From Lutjanus erythropterus (lineage: Eukaryota > Chordata > Actinopteri > Lutjaniformes > Lutjanidae): a stretch of DNA of 64,000 nt. The notes beneath the pieces were generated by a model. The model ran no database searches and had not been told where the DNA came from. It saw nothing but the letters and a program-made list of their open reading frames with translations. The stretch is from contig CM034598.1 of the NCBI GenBank assembly GCA_020091685.1, positions 17,775,362 to 17,839,361 on the forward strand. The letters run 5' to 3'. Of the stretch, positions 39,870-52,559 are shown piece after piece (the first letter of the stretch is position 1; each line of letters starts with the position of its first letter). The translations under genes and the position numbers were made by a program.

Positions 39870-39995
39870 GGGCTGTGAGCCAATATCCGTCACCGTGGCA
39901 TTAATTATATTCTCTATTCATTAGAGCACACCCTGGGGACGGCAGTTATTAGACACAACCCAATTAGGCCTGTGGTGTGCTAACGATGCCGGGCC
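39870..39995. promoter_or_regulatory. Candidate conserved non-coding element
   Basis: gtggcattaattatattctc, ttcattagagcacaccctgg, cagttattagacacaaccca and attaggcctgtggtgtgct form a dense series of homeodomain-type cores next to a GC-rich patch. No repeat or coding signal. Confidence 0.28.
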
Positions 39996-40626
39996 GGGGC
40001 GAGGGGCAGTGGGACAGATATGGAAACCTAGAGGGTTGCAGCAGAGCCCCTTTTCTGGGAGTGGGAGGACTCAGAGCAGATGGAAAAGGATGATGTAAGA
40101 GAAAATGTAATCTTACGAGCCATATCCTCAAAGAAATCTATTTTGCTGTTATTCTCTCTGAGTATATTGAGAGAAAAAATGAGTATGGTTTATCTTCTAT
40201 GGAATATTCATGTGAGTGAAGGCGTGCGTCAGAGGATAAGGAAAAAGAATAGATTAAAGAAAACCCATCTCCCATACTGGTATTGAAATTTGCACCAGAA
40301 ATAAACCTCTTCAGAGACAATAGCCCAGTGGCATATTTTGAAAGCATGATGTTGATATGATGGACATGTGAATGTGTGTCTGGAACACTATCTTAGTGTG
40401 GATAATTTTATCTCAAGTTCAGCAACAAAAGGTATTTAAGCCCACCTAAAAAAGGAATTTGTATTATATTAGAATTTAGAGCCAGAATGTGAAAAAGCTG
40501 TGGTAAGAATCAGAGCTAAGTAATAAACTTCTATGAATAGCGTCAGCAGCAATACATATTTTAGCCACTTAAAGAAAAGGTCCACTCAAAAGAATGGGAA
40601 TTTAAAATTAGAAGGAAGAATTATAT

Positions 40627-40680
40627 TTAGAATTAGAATTAGAGTTAGAGATAGAATTAGAATTAGAATTTTTAGAATTA
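40627..40680 (+). repeat. (AATTAG)n hexanucleotide repeat
   Basis: About nine imperfect copies of agaatt/aattag, mixed with agagtt and agatag units. Confidence 0.85.
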
Positions 40681-42239
40681 TTTTATTTAGCTTTCTTGAC
40701 CATCACAAACATGAGCAGTCAGTAACAAGTTTGAAGGGCAAAAGTCAAGGAGAGGAGTGAGGAGAGTTAAAACAGACAGTCGTGCAGTCAGTTTCCATCC
40801 CTTGCTCTCTTGCTCCCTCTCTTCACACAAGGCAAATAATAATAATTATTGTGCTTTTTCTGACTCACGTTATTCCTGCTGTGAGATTTTAATAACAGAG
40901 TTTTTTTGCTGAAATTAACTTTCATTCAGTCCTAGCAACATAGTGCAGCCCTACCAGAGGCTGCAACTTACAGCTGCAGCAACAAAATTATTTCTTAAAT
41001 GAAAATCAACTGTTAAAATGTTGTTACAGTTCCATAAAAAAAACTGAAATGGACGCTGTGAAAGGTAGGCATTAGCGTATTGTATACTGTTTGAATGTTT
41101 AGGTGCGCAAAAAGTAAGTACAGACGTGTTTTCACTTTGCATCAATCATTTTCGAACATACGCCATACAACCCCCACGTCAAATAATCTGAACTGTCCCT
41201 TTAAAGAAAGCTGCTTGCAAAAAGTTACCGTCTCATGAAAGACAATGACGTCTTCCATTGCTCATTTTTAAGGTCCCTCAAGGATAGTGGAAGTGAGACA
41301 GAGCCCTGGTATTGAGGAGATAATATCTCATCTTTATGATTTGGTGAAGAGCTTCCAAATCTAGATGAGCATTAGCGGATGAGTGGAGCCTCACAGTCAG
41401 CGTTGCAGCCTGACTGTGAAACATTTGTCAAATTTTATATTAATGTATATTTCATGATGACTATAGTGTCAGGACAAATTAGTCTTTGAAGTTAGAAGCC
41501 CTCAGACTGAACAGGAGGTCTGGATCAATTCTGTTCTGATGTTAGAACACAGCGATGCTTGAACACAATATTGATCTTCCAGCAGCACACATCCTCCTTT
41601 TCCTGCTCAATATGTTCTCTTTCAGGTTATCTCTTTCTCTTTCTGTCATGACGAGTGTATGTGTGCACGTGGATTCTCCAGATCAGGCAAAGCAGATAGG
41701 CTGTTATGGCTGGAGGTGAGGTGAATCAGTGTATCAGCACTTCTTTGATGCAGAGCCATTTTCCCTATAGCATGTCTTTTGGTTGATTAAACACATCGAC
41801 TGGCCTGTCAGCGGCTTGGAGGGATGGCCCACTGCAGCACTCTGTGCAGGCACCACTTCTCCACCATCTCTGAGCCTTGGCTGGAGGCTAAAAGGTAAAG
41901 CCAACACTGGATGAAAGGTGATGTCAGCACTATAAATTTGACAACACAGGGAAGCGTGTCTTCATCTTCTCTGTTTTGCCTCTCTTCGACTGGAAACTTT
42001 CATCTTTTTTCCTCCTCTTCACATCCTGCAGCCTTTTCCAAGCTGCAAGACTAAACAACTTCACTATCCGTGGCAATAGCAGTCCAATTTCAATGCTAAA
42101 TAGACGGTCATATTCTGTAATTGCGTTGGCCTGCTCTCTGTCCATTACTGAATTAATCGTTTTAGACTTCTCTCCTTCTCTCTATTATTCCCCCTGTCTC
42201 TAAATGTCTCTCCCTCTGTCTCTCTAACTATCTCTGTCT

Positions 42240-42440
42240 CTCTGAGAGTGAGCTGATGCAATGATATCGATGACTCCCCGACTACAGTGCATCCATGGGC
42301 TGATTATGCACTTTTCCCTCCAATCTAATCCAGCTAATGATCCAGGGATTTCATATTTATTAGGCAGCACACCACCATTTATCATTTCCCAGCACCCTCC
42401 ACATTAATAGTCATATTGGCTTTGAGTAAATGAGAAGCAG
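42240..42440. promoter_or_regulatory. Candidate conserved non-coding element
   Basis: Unique block with gcaatgatatcgatgactcc, gggctgattatgcacttttc, ccagctaatgatccaggga and cattaatagtcatattggc. No open frame worth calling. Confidence 0.28.
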
Positions 42441-42833
42441 GCAAAGGCAGAAGCTAACTGTCTGGAACCTGGGAGGGATAATGCCCCCATATACTATAAC
42501 CAGCCCAAAGCAGGTATTTGTCCCACAGGATCATTACTATCAGATTCTCTGCAAAAAAAAAAAAAAAAAAAGAGGCGAGTCTCACGCAAAGCTGTAGATG
42601 CAATAAGACCCACAGTGAACATACTTTAAATGACTGTTTATTACATTTCCTTGCACATGAGTGGTTGGAAGGTGTTGTCACATCAACACATCTGGTCCCT
42701 GTGAATAGGTTAAGCACAGGCACACCATAGGGTTTCATTTAGAACAGAGCAGGCCGATTTTACAAAGTCAAAGTTAATTTAATCTTCACAGGGAGCCTAG
42801 CTCCTCTCAGCCTGTGAAAACAATTGTATAATG

Positions 42834-44600
42834 CCAGGCTATTCAATTGGCAGTGGATTTTGCGCTGGCCCTTTGAGCGGACCATAGATATTACATGTGG
42901 GTAGTCTCATATACAGCACATGGCTATGGTACATTCTATGATGCAGTAAGTGGCGGTATGCACCCATTAAGCCATGGTGACAGCCTGCTGCGTAATCAAA
43001 AGAGGAGGAAGAATATCTACCTCTTTTGGTCGGACACATTTTTAGGGACCACACTGGACCAATCAAAGTTGCCCATGCGTGCTCTAGTGCTCCGCTCTGA
43101 CCTGTCTGTTTTTTTTTTTTTTTTTGGTTTGTTTTTCAAGTCAAGCACAGAGCTTGGCTAACAAGACAAAATCTCTCTCTACCTTAAACAAACAAAAACC
43201 CACTCAGAGAATAGGCAGTTCGACAATGAATGGACAGAGCAATGTGTGCTTATTGCTGTTGGTAGAAAGCCTGTGTGTTTAATCTGCAACGAGTGTCTCT
43301 CCGTCTGCAAGGAGTATAATTTTAGAGGGCATTTCAAGACAACACATGCTAACTTTGACACCAGTTTCCCACCGGAGTCTACTGCTCCGGCCAACAAGAT
43401 TTCGGGGCTTACATCTTGTTATGAGCAAAGACATCGCACCTTGTTTTGGGCCTGTACGAATCAGGAGAGAGCAACGGCGGCATCGTTATGAGTGAAATGG
43501 ATATTGGGCAAACAGAAAAAGTCATTTACAGACTTGGAGACGATCAAAGAGTGTATGCTGGTATCCGTCGAGGAGGTGGTTACAGATGAGAAAACCTGAA
43601 AAAAGCAAAATCGATTCAATGAAGCAAATTCCAATATCTGACACGTCAAATATGAGGAGACTCGAGGACCTTGCATTGGACATTTCCGAGATGCTTTTGG
43701 ACAAGCTGAGGAAGGCTGAGGTGGTCTTTGGCTGTGGATGAATCAATAGATAACAGTTGTGCCTCTAAGTGCGATTTTTTGATGGGGAATGTTTTCGCGA
43801 GGATGTGCTTGGACTAATTCTTATGGAGGGACACACCACCGGTGAGATTCTATACACCAAAATTGCTTCATTCTTTGGATTTGGCATGCGAGGCTTGCCG
43901 CGAGGATACCAGCCGCGGCTCCGCAGCTGAGATTGGTACCTTGCCTCATCCACCAAAGCCTTGTATGTCCCAAACCAAGTGGTGAGTTAAAAGAGACCAT
44001 GGACTCTGTCATGGCAATTATAAACTTTATCCATTGAATCTTCAGCTTACAGCATCGACTTTTCCGCAAGTTGTTGTCAGCTGAATATAAAGATTTGCTC
44101 ATTCACCATGACATTAGATGGCTTAGCAAAGGAAACACTTTTGTGAACTAAGAGAGAAGATTCTGGTGTTTCTGAAAAAAAAAAAAGCTGGCAAGTATCT
44201 GAGAAATATTCCCCTCTTTCCCTGAATTTCCACATTATCAATTGAGGATAAAGAGCTGTCAAGTGGTGTTGGTACAGCTATGTGCAATTAAGTGGATGTT
44301 TTCTGTTAGTTAAATGCATTTTTCTAAATGTCTGTGTAATATGGTCTGAATATGGCTCAGCTGGTCTGATTTTTGAACATGGTATTGCCATTTGAATTCA
44401 ACAATGCCTTTGGCCTATGTGTCTTAGTCCAACTCAATGCACAAATGTTGTTCTGCATTTGCATAATAGAATATATTAAGTCCTTCAGTATGTTGTTGTA
44501 ATTTCTTTATTTGTTACTGTTATTACTCATATTCTCTGGTCCCTTATTTGGCCTCAGTTTCATGAACTGGCCCCTGGTTCAAACTAATTGAATAGTCCTG
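42834..44600 (+). mobile_element. Full-length decayed hAT transposon (GTF2IRD2/SCAND3-like) with exact target duplication
   Basis: Flanked by exact GTATAATG at 42826-42833 and 44601-44608. Ends ccaggctattcaatt and, inverted, caggactattcaatt. The 1767-base element carries a plus-strand transposase relic (43186-44185). The terminal sequences and transposase fit the Charlie-like hAT group that also gave rise to vertebrate GTF2IRD2 and SCAND3/ZBED9 genes. It is too short for a complete transposase of this group, so internal sequence has been lost. Confidence 0.93.
43186..44185 (+). pseudogene. hAT transposase pseudogene, GTF2IRD2/SCAND3-like
   Basis: The longest open piece (43246-43491) reads GRKPVCLICNECLSVCKEYN then FRGHFKTTHANFD, a zinc finger with C-x2-C and H-x4-H ligands; upstream bases in the same frame give RQFDNEWTEQC. 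After KISGLTSCYEQRHRTL and TNQERATAASL the frame breaks. Later recognisable pieces are FTDLETIKECM-like sequence around 43530, LVPCLIHQSLVCPK-like sequence near 43940 and LIHHDIRWLSKGNT at 44096-44137. This is the same order as in Charlie-type hAT transposases (Cys-rich finger, YE-S---L, LHHDIRWLSKG). Several frameshifts and stops separate the pieces and the C-terminal dimerisation region is missing, so it is dead. Confidence 0.85.
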
Positions 44601-44664
44601 GTATAATGGCTTCTAGAGGAGCTTTGTCCTGTCTGAGAAGACAACCCCTATGAATGCTACCAGT

Positions 44665-45110
44665 TGCATTAAAGGTGCAATATGTAAGTTCTGCCACTAG
44701 GGGTCTCTCTCACATTAAAATAATAACAAAAGATGTAGGCTGGTGATGAGGTACCGTGGGATTACAGGAGTTATCTTTACTGTTAAACAACCACCATAGC
44801 TGATGAAAATCTGTCTGACACGACATGGACAAGGTAAAACTAAAGTTAAAGTCACGTTATGTTTAGTCATGTTTGCCGACTTCCTTACTCATTCTGACAT
44901 ATCCCGCATTTTTCTGGAAGTTATAGCTCAAGTTATAGTGGAAGTTATAGCTCACTCACCGTTACGTTGAATAAATTACGTATTTCTTTAGGTTTGACCA
45001 TTGTTGGAAGGATTTGAGATAATCTAAGTACCCAACTCAACACAATATGTAACATATGTGTGGCGTTTTTAAACATTTTCATGCATAAATGTTGCATATT
45101 ATAGCTTGAA
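44665..45110 (+). repeat. Family A dispersed repeat, fullest copy
   Basis: Starts aaaggtgcaatatgtaagtt, then ctgccactaggggtctctct, and covers all blocks shared with copies near 3 kb and 4.3 kb. It has an internal small duplication (ggaagttatagctcaagtta then ggaagttatagctcactcac). It lies 65 bases right of the hAT at 42834-44600. A short related piece occurs at 33606-33660 (gcaatatgtaaattctgctg). Confidence 0.7.
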
Positions 45111-46159
45111 AGGAAGTGTAAGCGTCAGTGTTTTTGGAGCTTGACCCATACAAGGAACTAAAGGGGAATTTTTACTTACAAGCTAAGGGGTTATGGCGTA
45201 GGAGCCTACACACGAACATACACACACGAACATACACTTCCTCAAACATCACGTCAGGACTACGGCAGCTTCATAGATGCCTCATAGAGAATGGTGAAAC
45301 TGTGATTGCTCAGCTTTGGCTGCTTCTGTTCTTTGATGATAGCTGAAAGTGACGACTAGGGGTGCACAGAGACATCATTATCTCTCTTTATCTCTCTTTT
45401 TTTTATTTTAAAGTAAACTAGCAACAACAACAATCAGACACTAAAAAAATGTTTTATTAATCAAAAGGTTCTGTTTTGCATTGAAAATTAGAATCTCTGC
45501 ATTAAAGATACACACGTATATGAAAATATCCCTCAGGTGACAGGAATAATCTTGGTGCATTAAACTAGTGATTGATGACGGTATGCAACATTTATTAACT
45601 ATGCAGACATGGTGCTGACTTTTTCTGAATAATAATGAGCAACTTTGGACAGGAGAAAATATCTGTTTGCCTAATAACGTGTCCGGATGCAGGTGGAAAC
45701 CCTAGTGAAGACAGTATCATGCAAGTTGAATAAAGGCTCAGTAATCTTCTCCTTTTTAGTAGCACACATCCAGCCAAGATATTTGTAATGCAAGCTTTCT
45801 GTTCACTGTGTTCACTGCTCTGTATTACCATAAGTGTGTACAGTATTCACTGTACAAGTACATAAAAATAAATATATATGTGTATATACATGGAGGAGAT
45901 TTAATACAGGAGATTTCTGTCGATACGTCTTAGATTTTGAATCTTTTAAAATCTGTCAATTGTAAGTATGCCCGACCATATTGGAAATACAATAATAAGT
46001 AGTAGTAGTAGATTATCTAATGTCTAATATCTAAAACATATCTAATATGTTTCATGTTTGTTGTTAGGTTTATTAATTGTTTGTCCAACTATTCCTTCCT
46101 TTGTTATACGTGAATGCATGGTTTGATTAGGCATAATATGCAACAATAGATGACCCAGT

Positions 46160-46290
46160 AGAAATGTGTGCTGGTGTCTGAAAATAAGGAATGCAGTAGA
46201 GGACATGGTCTGATCTGCACAGAGGCTGCCCTCTGCTGCTTTCCTTATTTTCTCATATTTTGCTGTGCTCGCGATGTTTCTGGTCTTCAG
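46160..46290 (+). repeat. Short dispersed repeat, partner at 30640-30735
   Basis: Contains ctggtgtctgaaaataagga, gaggctgccctctgctgctt and tattttgctgtgctcgcgat; the same blocks in the same order occur near 30.7 kb. Confidence 0.5.
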
Positions 46291-48830
46291 CCTTTGGACA
46301 GTGGTGTGTAGCCCCCTGCCAGCTACAGCCCCAAAATATTTAGTAGTAGCAGTATTCACTGGTTAGCTGGCTAATTGGATTTCTGTGTGACTAATGTTGG
46401 TTAGTCTTACTCAAAACTATCAGTGTTTCTTTAAATTAGATGTCAAATCCTTGGATGATCACATTATTGTCACATCTGGAAGGCAGAACTTGCACTTTAC
46501 TGTGATGTTGCTCCTCTTTTTTCTTTTTTAAATATGAAATAATGTTTTTCCACCCATGATTTCCACACGGGGTAGTATATTATTCTCTATTTTAAAATAT
46601 ACTTTAAAATCATAATCTGTCAATAATTTCAACTCATATGAGTAAAATGTATCAGTAATCAGATTACAGTTTAACTGTTCCAGAATACAGTTACTTTTTG
46701 CACAGCTTTGTTAAATACTCAATTCTGAAACAATAATTAGAATATTTATATAATTATCCTTCAAGGTGATTAAAGACCCCTTTGTGTACCTTACTAAAAT
46801 CTTAATTACGTAACTCTGGTACATTTACTCCATTTCTCCCTGAGCCTGCTCTCGAGCATTTAACACATTTGAAAACATTTGTCTTATACGACATGTGATT
46901 GTTTGCTTCTTTGTTTTTTCCCCTGGATTTCAATAGAACACAAAAAACGATGCAAGCCTTTCCTAAAATAAAAGAGAGATTATATATGATCCGTGCAAAC
47001 ACTTCTTAATTTAATGAACTCTATGTTTTGTAACAGTGTCTTTCAGTTCTCATCTCTTTTTTTAAATCACCCACTCACACCGGTCTTCCTTTAACGAGAG
47101 AAAATCCCTTTTTTTTTCATTTTGTCTTTTACTGCATACCGTATGCTGATCTGAACTATCACATGCACCTATACAAACATACACATACACACACTGGAGA
47201 AACACATAGTGGATTACAGATGGATTTGATATAGTGTTTGCTTTCACTCGGGCTACATGTTAATTGATCCCATTGATTCTGTCAGGCTGATCCAGAACCT
47301 GCAGGCTGGAAGCCTCCCCGCCCCCTTCACTTCACATCCCTGCAAACCTCAGTTCATATTCCTTTGTCCAGCACACACATACACACACGGCATTTCATCA
47401 GTGCAATACACAGCATACAAATACATATTTCACAGGTCATGGAACTCCCATTTACTTTACTCCTGCAGCATAATGGCCACACACTGTTCTGTAATGGGAA
47501 TTTTTTGTTGTCTCATCAAATATTTGGTGCCTTATGCGTTCATTCATATGCCTGAGCAATTGTAATGCAATGAGGGGCCTGGCCAGGATATATGACATGT
47601 CACATGCAGTATAGTAACCCCACAGCACTGCTGAAGAGATTAGCTCTACAGAGGCAGCAGAACAGCGTTATGAGACCTGCTTACTGTCAGGGCTAAGTCT
47701 GCAGGTGAAGATCGATACTTCATAAGGTCACATCGTGGCCCAGTGATCAGCACATGAATGACACTGACTGACTGTCTCATGGCTGATTACCGGCTGGTGT
47801 TCAAACTGTCAGTGTCAGATGGCAGCTCTGCTCTCTGTGTCCAGGACCTTCACAGAGCAAGTAAATGCAAAAGGCAAAAGTTACAGAGCATGATGTCATG
47901 AACAAATGTTCAACCATGTAGTCTGGAATATATTTACATATTACTACATGGTATTATGCTTACATCGTATTTGATATGTCAGGTATGTATGAAAATTCAT
48001 TGATCACAATACATTTATTTTATAGATAAAAGCAAATCTTGGAAATCTGGAAAGTTTGGCACATTTCAGATGGTTTTTTTTTTTTTAACAGACCTTTTTT
48101 ACCTTGTGGTTGGAAAAAACAACTTAGTGAATGTAACATTTGCAACATTCAAGTGATTATAATGATAACAGTGTAAGCTATTTTATAAAGTTAAATGTGA
48201 GTAAAGACTCCAAGTGAATTTAAGTTTCCTTTTGATAAGCAGTGAATGTTTGTTTTATTGATTCATGAGTATAGGCACAGTAAAAACCCTCAGCTCCACG
48301 ATGTGAAGGCAACCATATTGGATTTTGCCCTCACAGGCCGGCTGCTTCCTGCAGTGCACTAATAATCCACCTGAAGGCAGAAGACATGTCTCAGATTGCG
48401 TGCGTTTTTCAGGAAAGTATTGATTGTATTGATGTTGTCTAAGAAACTCATGGTGGCTATCAAGTAAGCTACAAACGGCGGATGCTTCAAATACGGTGAT
48501 TGATCCATATTTTTTAGCCACTGCAGTAAAGTTCTGTAGTAAGCAAAGAGTGAAAGGGGTCTAATGTACTCCGTGGTGCTGAAAATTCTACGTTGTAAAG
48601 AGTCGGTTGTGTTTGATTCTTTGCTCTGACATCTTTCCAGCTACTCTGATGCTTTGCATGTTCGATACAACCCTCTCTCCCTCGATTCAACTCTCCGGCG
48701 CTAAACCAGTGCACAGATTAGTGTGCAGGGAGATGTGGAAAATGAAATCTTAGGAATGCAGTCTGCTGTGTTATTGCATACTCCTGCTGCCCTTACACCT
48801 ACACATACTCTTTACCTGTACAATATTTAT

Positions 48831-48835
<5 letters not shown>

Positions 48836-48868
<33 letters not shown>
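48836..48868 (+). repeat. (CA)n microsatellite
   Basis: About sixteen CA units. Confidence 0.9.
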
Positions 48869-48872
<4 letters not shown>

Positions 48873-49134
48873 GGCTCATGTGTTGATGGATGTTCATGTG
48901 ACGCCTCAAGTCAGTGTGATAAGCAGATCTCTGCATCGTTTCTAATTAAATGAAAAAGATCCAGGCAGCATTTCACTGTGATTGTGATTCACAGTGTAAG
49001 AACGCTGTACTGCTCTATAGTTTTGTCAGCTATTATAATTTCTACAGCTGATAAATAGGGGGTCATAACCACCAGATGGAGGTCCAGGCCAGAAATGCAA
49101 AGTGTTTGGCTCACATCCCTCTATCCAGCTGGAG

Positions 49135-49235
49135 AAATCAGAGGAGAAAAGACTGAAGGAAGGACAGAGGGAAGGAAGAAAGGAGGCAAGGAAAGAAAGC
49201 ACAGAAAAAGAGCAAGGAAAAAGACATGAAGGATC
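49135..49235 (+). repeat. Polypurine tract
   Basis: About 100 bases almost only A and G (gaaggaaggacagagggaag and onward), mirror-like in places; could form triplex DNA. Confidence 0.75.
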
Positions 49236-49379
49236 ACACAAGGAGATAACGGTGCACCTGGCTGGACTGCAGATTTAAGGGGACCGGATCAGATTTACTC
49301 CTCAACAGTATAATCTCGACAGTGAGCCAGGGCTTTGATGTATTGAGGCATGGCTGGGCAGAGAAGAGTCATGTTCATA

Positions 49380-49560
49380 GATTGTCCCTAATGAGCTCAC
49401 CCATGTTGAAGTGCAAAGTAGGGTGACATTAATTTTTAATGGGAGCATTAAAAGCTTAGTTAATGGAGAATAGTGGGCATTTGTGATTAACTGGCCAAAT
49501 TAATAGCGTCACATTAAAACTTTGCTGAACTCAATCTGCCCTCCTGTCTGCAACACGGGG
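49380..49560. promoter_or_regulatory. Candidate conserved non-coding element
   Basis: gggtgacattaatttttaat, gcattaaaagcttagttaat, tgtgattaactggccaaatt and aatagcgtcacattaaaac: six or more ATTA cores in unique sequence. Confidence 0.28.
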
Positions 49561-50499
49561 CTTTCCAATCAGAGGGGACTCTGAGCACAGAGTTAGAAAT
49601 CCCTCCAGAGAAAACAAAAGCACAACTCAAAGGTCTTACAGGATGAGGCTGATGTTTTTCAGCTTTTTGGTAACTGTTAAGAATTCACAGGAAAAGACCG
49701 GAGGTTACAGGCCAAAAGTTAACTTCTCAATACTTTCTAACTTGTCCACCCTGTCATGGATCTCTGCTCGAAGCCCATAGATGGGTTTACATACGGGGTG
49801 TATGTGCATTCAGGGGGCAAAATGGATTTGATAGCTGGTCAAAAGATTATAGTCAGCAGTTTTAATCAACGTTCATTTTGCATGGTTTATAAGTCTTTGT
49901 TGACTCAATCAGAAAAAGGTTCTAAAAATCTCTTTGTTTACCTTTCAAATACATATTCATATAATTATGTCAATATATTGTGTAAAATGTTAGCTAACAA
50001 TAGTTCAGTACAGTCATTGGGTCTGAATGAAATAGCCCCACTAAGTTCGCTATTCAAGTAAATATATGTTCAGCTAAAAGAAGCCGAATCACAAAAACGT
50101 CATGGGTTGCTGACATGTCCAATTAATTTTGCTCAACTTACCTGGTTTTTATTGGTTATTCTCCCTATTAGCCATATCAGGAGTATGGTCATATTGCTAA
50201 TGTCAATAAGCTAATTAATTCAAAATAAAAATCTTCATGACAAGGTTACTTTACAACCTGCCCATAAAAAAAAAGACAGCTACAGTAAATATCTCATACA
50301 AGACATGAGACACATCTGACAACTAGCTTGTTCTCAGTAATGGTAAGACCAGGAAGGAATACACTAAGCTCGAAATCCAAAGAGACAGAGTGAGAGGGGA
50401 GCTATAACAAACTATTTACATGTTTACAGGCTATAGGAACAATTCAATCTCCTACAGTGTCATTCTGGGTCATATCTACATCTCACACATTTTTTTTGT

Positions 50500-51100
50500 T
50501 TTTTTTTTAGTGTGTTTGTTTTTTGTTTTTTGTTGACATAAAATACGTCAGTAAATACAGAATTTGTTTATTTATGAATGATGATTACGTTTTACATGTC
50601 TTTAAAGAGCTAAAGCTAAAAGAAGCTAAATGAGACTACAGAGGTTGTTGCGCCCATTAAGCATCATCATGCCAAACACCACTTACTTAGTGTGTCCCTC
50701 AGAGTTGCCGTAAGGTAAAATGTGTTAGTTTTCCATTTTTTGGTGAGAAAAAAAAGCTGTTGCTGCTGGTCATTGCACCAGCAATGTCTCCCGTTACCAA
50801 TTATTATTTTCCTTCCAATCCTGCCCAGTTCGGCAAACCCAAGATGCTTGGTTACATTGGCGACAACAGTGTTTCTTCTCTGCGGGCCTCTGTCACTCTT
50901 TCTTTCAATCGTGCCATTGTTATTTGCGCTGTTGTTTTCTCAGCTTAGCTTCCTCAGTATGGTCAGCTAACTTTGTTTTAAGCTTCAGAGACTCAACACA
51001 AATAAGTTACAGATATTTTATGCAGAGACAAAGAACCGTTTAAACCCGGCACAGGGGTGTTTTTTTGGATGCCCGATGTGAGAGCTGAGAGGTGACTATA
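50500..51100 (+). repeat. Family B repeat with THAP-like coding remnant
   Basis: 50530-50700 matches 63010-63170 (cgtcagtaaatac, taaagagctaaagctaaaag, gagactaca, catcatgccaaacac). Downstream, 50755-50890 read in one frame gives AVAAGHCTSNVSRYQLLFSF then CPVRQTQDAWLHWRQQCFFS, which resembles a THAP zinc finger (C-AAGC---, SLF-FP, R--W). THAP domains occur in P-element-like DNA transposons of fish. The cysteine spacing is not perfect and the frame is short. Confidence 0.35.
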
Positions 51101-52559
51101 GTAGTGAGCTGGTGGACAAGTCAGCTTTACTGCTATGGGGCAGATTTGGTCGTGTTATGCTAGTAGCAGCTAATGTAGCCTCAAGCAGGGCTGAGGAGCA
51201 GGCAACAGAGACCTGGAAAGCTCACTTCTTTCCCACCACACACAGGTTTTTTTTTTATTTTCAAACTTGTAGTCTTCAACCTCAACTGATGCTAAAACAT
51301 GTGACATCCCTTGAGGCTATTTATCAGATTTGGCCTTGCTCCCTCTGAAGCCACAAAGCATGTCACTTTCCCGTTTCATGTGTGAAACGGTGTTCCCCTT
51401 TAAAGATTTTATGCTCCTAATGTCTCTGGTCTTTTTTCTCCAGAGGGCATTGATCAGTTATAAAGCTCTGAAGTTATCAGATTTATAAATTCAGCCTTCA
51501 TTGTTCTGAATAGTACATGACACAATAGCTGATCCCTCTCTGTCAGCCCTTGTACCTGCCTGGCTGCCTGTCGACACTTCAAGCTTTATCTCTAGCAACA
51601 AGATATTTTACAGCCTCTTTTGTCTCTGACTTTGCAGCAATCTCTTTCATGTCTGTAAATCTTGAAAGGTCTGTGTGAATTTTGTTGTTGCGGTCGGGTA
51701 GTACCTTTCAAATTGTTATACAGAAGAGTGGTGCATCATTACAGGTGATCAATATCAATTTAGAAGTGCTGTTATCTTTATCTGTATAACTAGCTTCTGT
51801 TTTCCAAAGACACTGCCCATTTAATAGATTCCCCGTTTGTTTTCTTGGTGTTTTTGCCACCCAGTGCAGAACACTGAAATGATGAAATGCTGCATGCAGC
51901 TAAGATACCCTGACCTTCCTCAAGAGAATTTCAGAGCCTGAAACAACACAAGTTTGCTTTGTGCTTTTAAAGAGCTTTTTTTCATGCTAATATTTCCCAA
52001 CAGGGGAAGGTCGAGCATGACATCAGATGCTTAATTAAACAGCCTTTTATATTATTGACAGCTCCTGCTTTTAAAATGGCCTTCAGTTGCATGCTAAAAC
52101 ATTCTTCTTCATTTGGAGGACACAAATGTTTTATGCCCCATTCTCTCTCTCTGCCATTGCTTGTTGCATTCATATGTGATGCACGCAAATATGAATATAT
52201 TTTATATGCTCCAAGTGTAATCAGTGTGACAGTGTGCCATGTGGAATTAATTATATAAAACTTGTCTTTGTGGATCTATGTGGAACTCAGTCTATTCTTG
52301 ATTTTCTAGTCAGATAAATGTATGCAATTCTGCTGCACTGCTGCCAGAGTAGTAATGCACACATCAATGGCAAAGTAAAGCTAAACTTTATTTTGACATA
52401 TACATTTATACAGAGTACAATTATATTGTCAGACTCAGTCTGTGCATTTAATCCATCCTTGCATAAAGAGCAGTGGGCTGCCACTGTGCAGCAAACAAAC
52501 TCCATTCACATGTATTCAGACAGACAGCTAAACATACATCATTTTAGAGAACGAGAGAA

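Larger units (their letters stand above)
37880..42830. other. No supported gene apart from one weak exon candidate
   Basis: Contains the candidate exon at 39134, two candidate conserved blocks, the AATTAG repeat and pyrimidine-rich runs (38780-38850; 42170-42245). Confidence 0.45.
45115..50490. other. No gene seen
   Basis: Contains the CA microsatellite, polypurine tract, a short dispersed repeat and one candidate conserved block. The 88-codon minus-strand frame at 48255-48521 and the sequence up to 48720 are not recognised. Confidence 0.45.

Noticed and set aside
50722-50970. 82-codon frame that looks like a membrane protein
   Set aside because: Out-of-frame reading of repeat DNA whose other frame is THAP-like; hydrophobicity comes from T/C-rich sequence.
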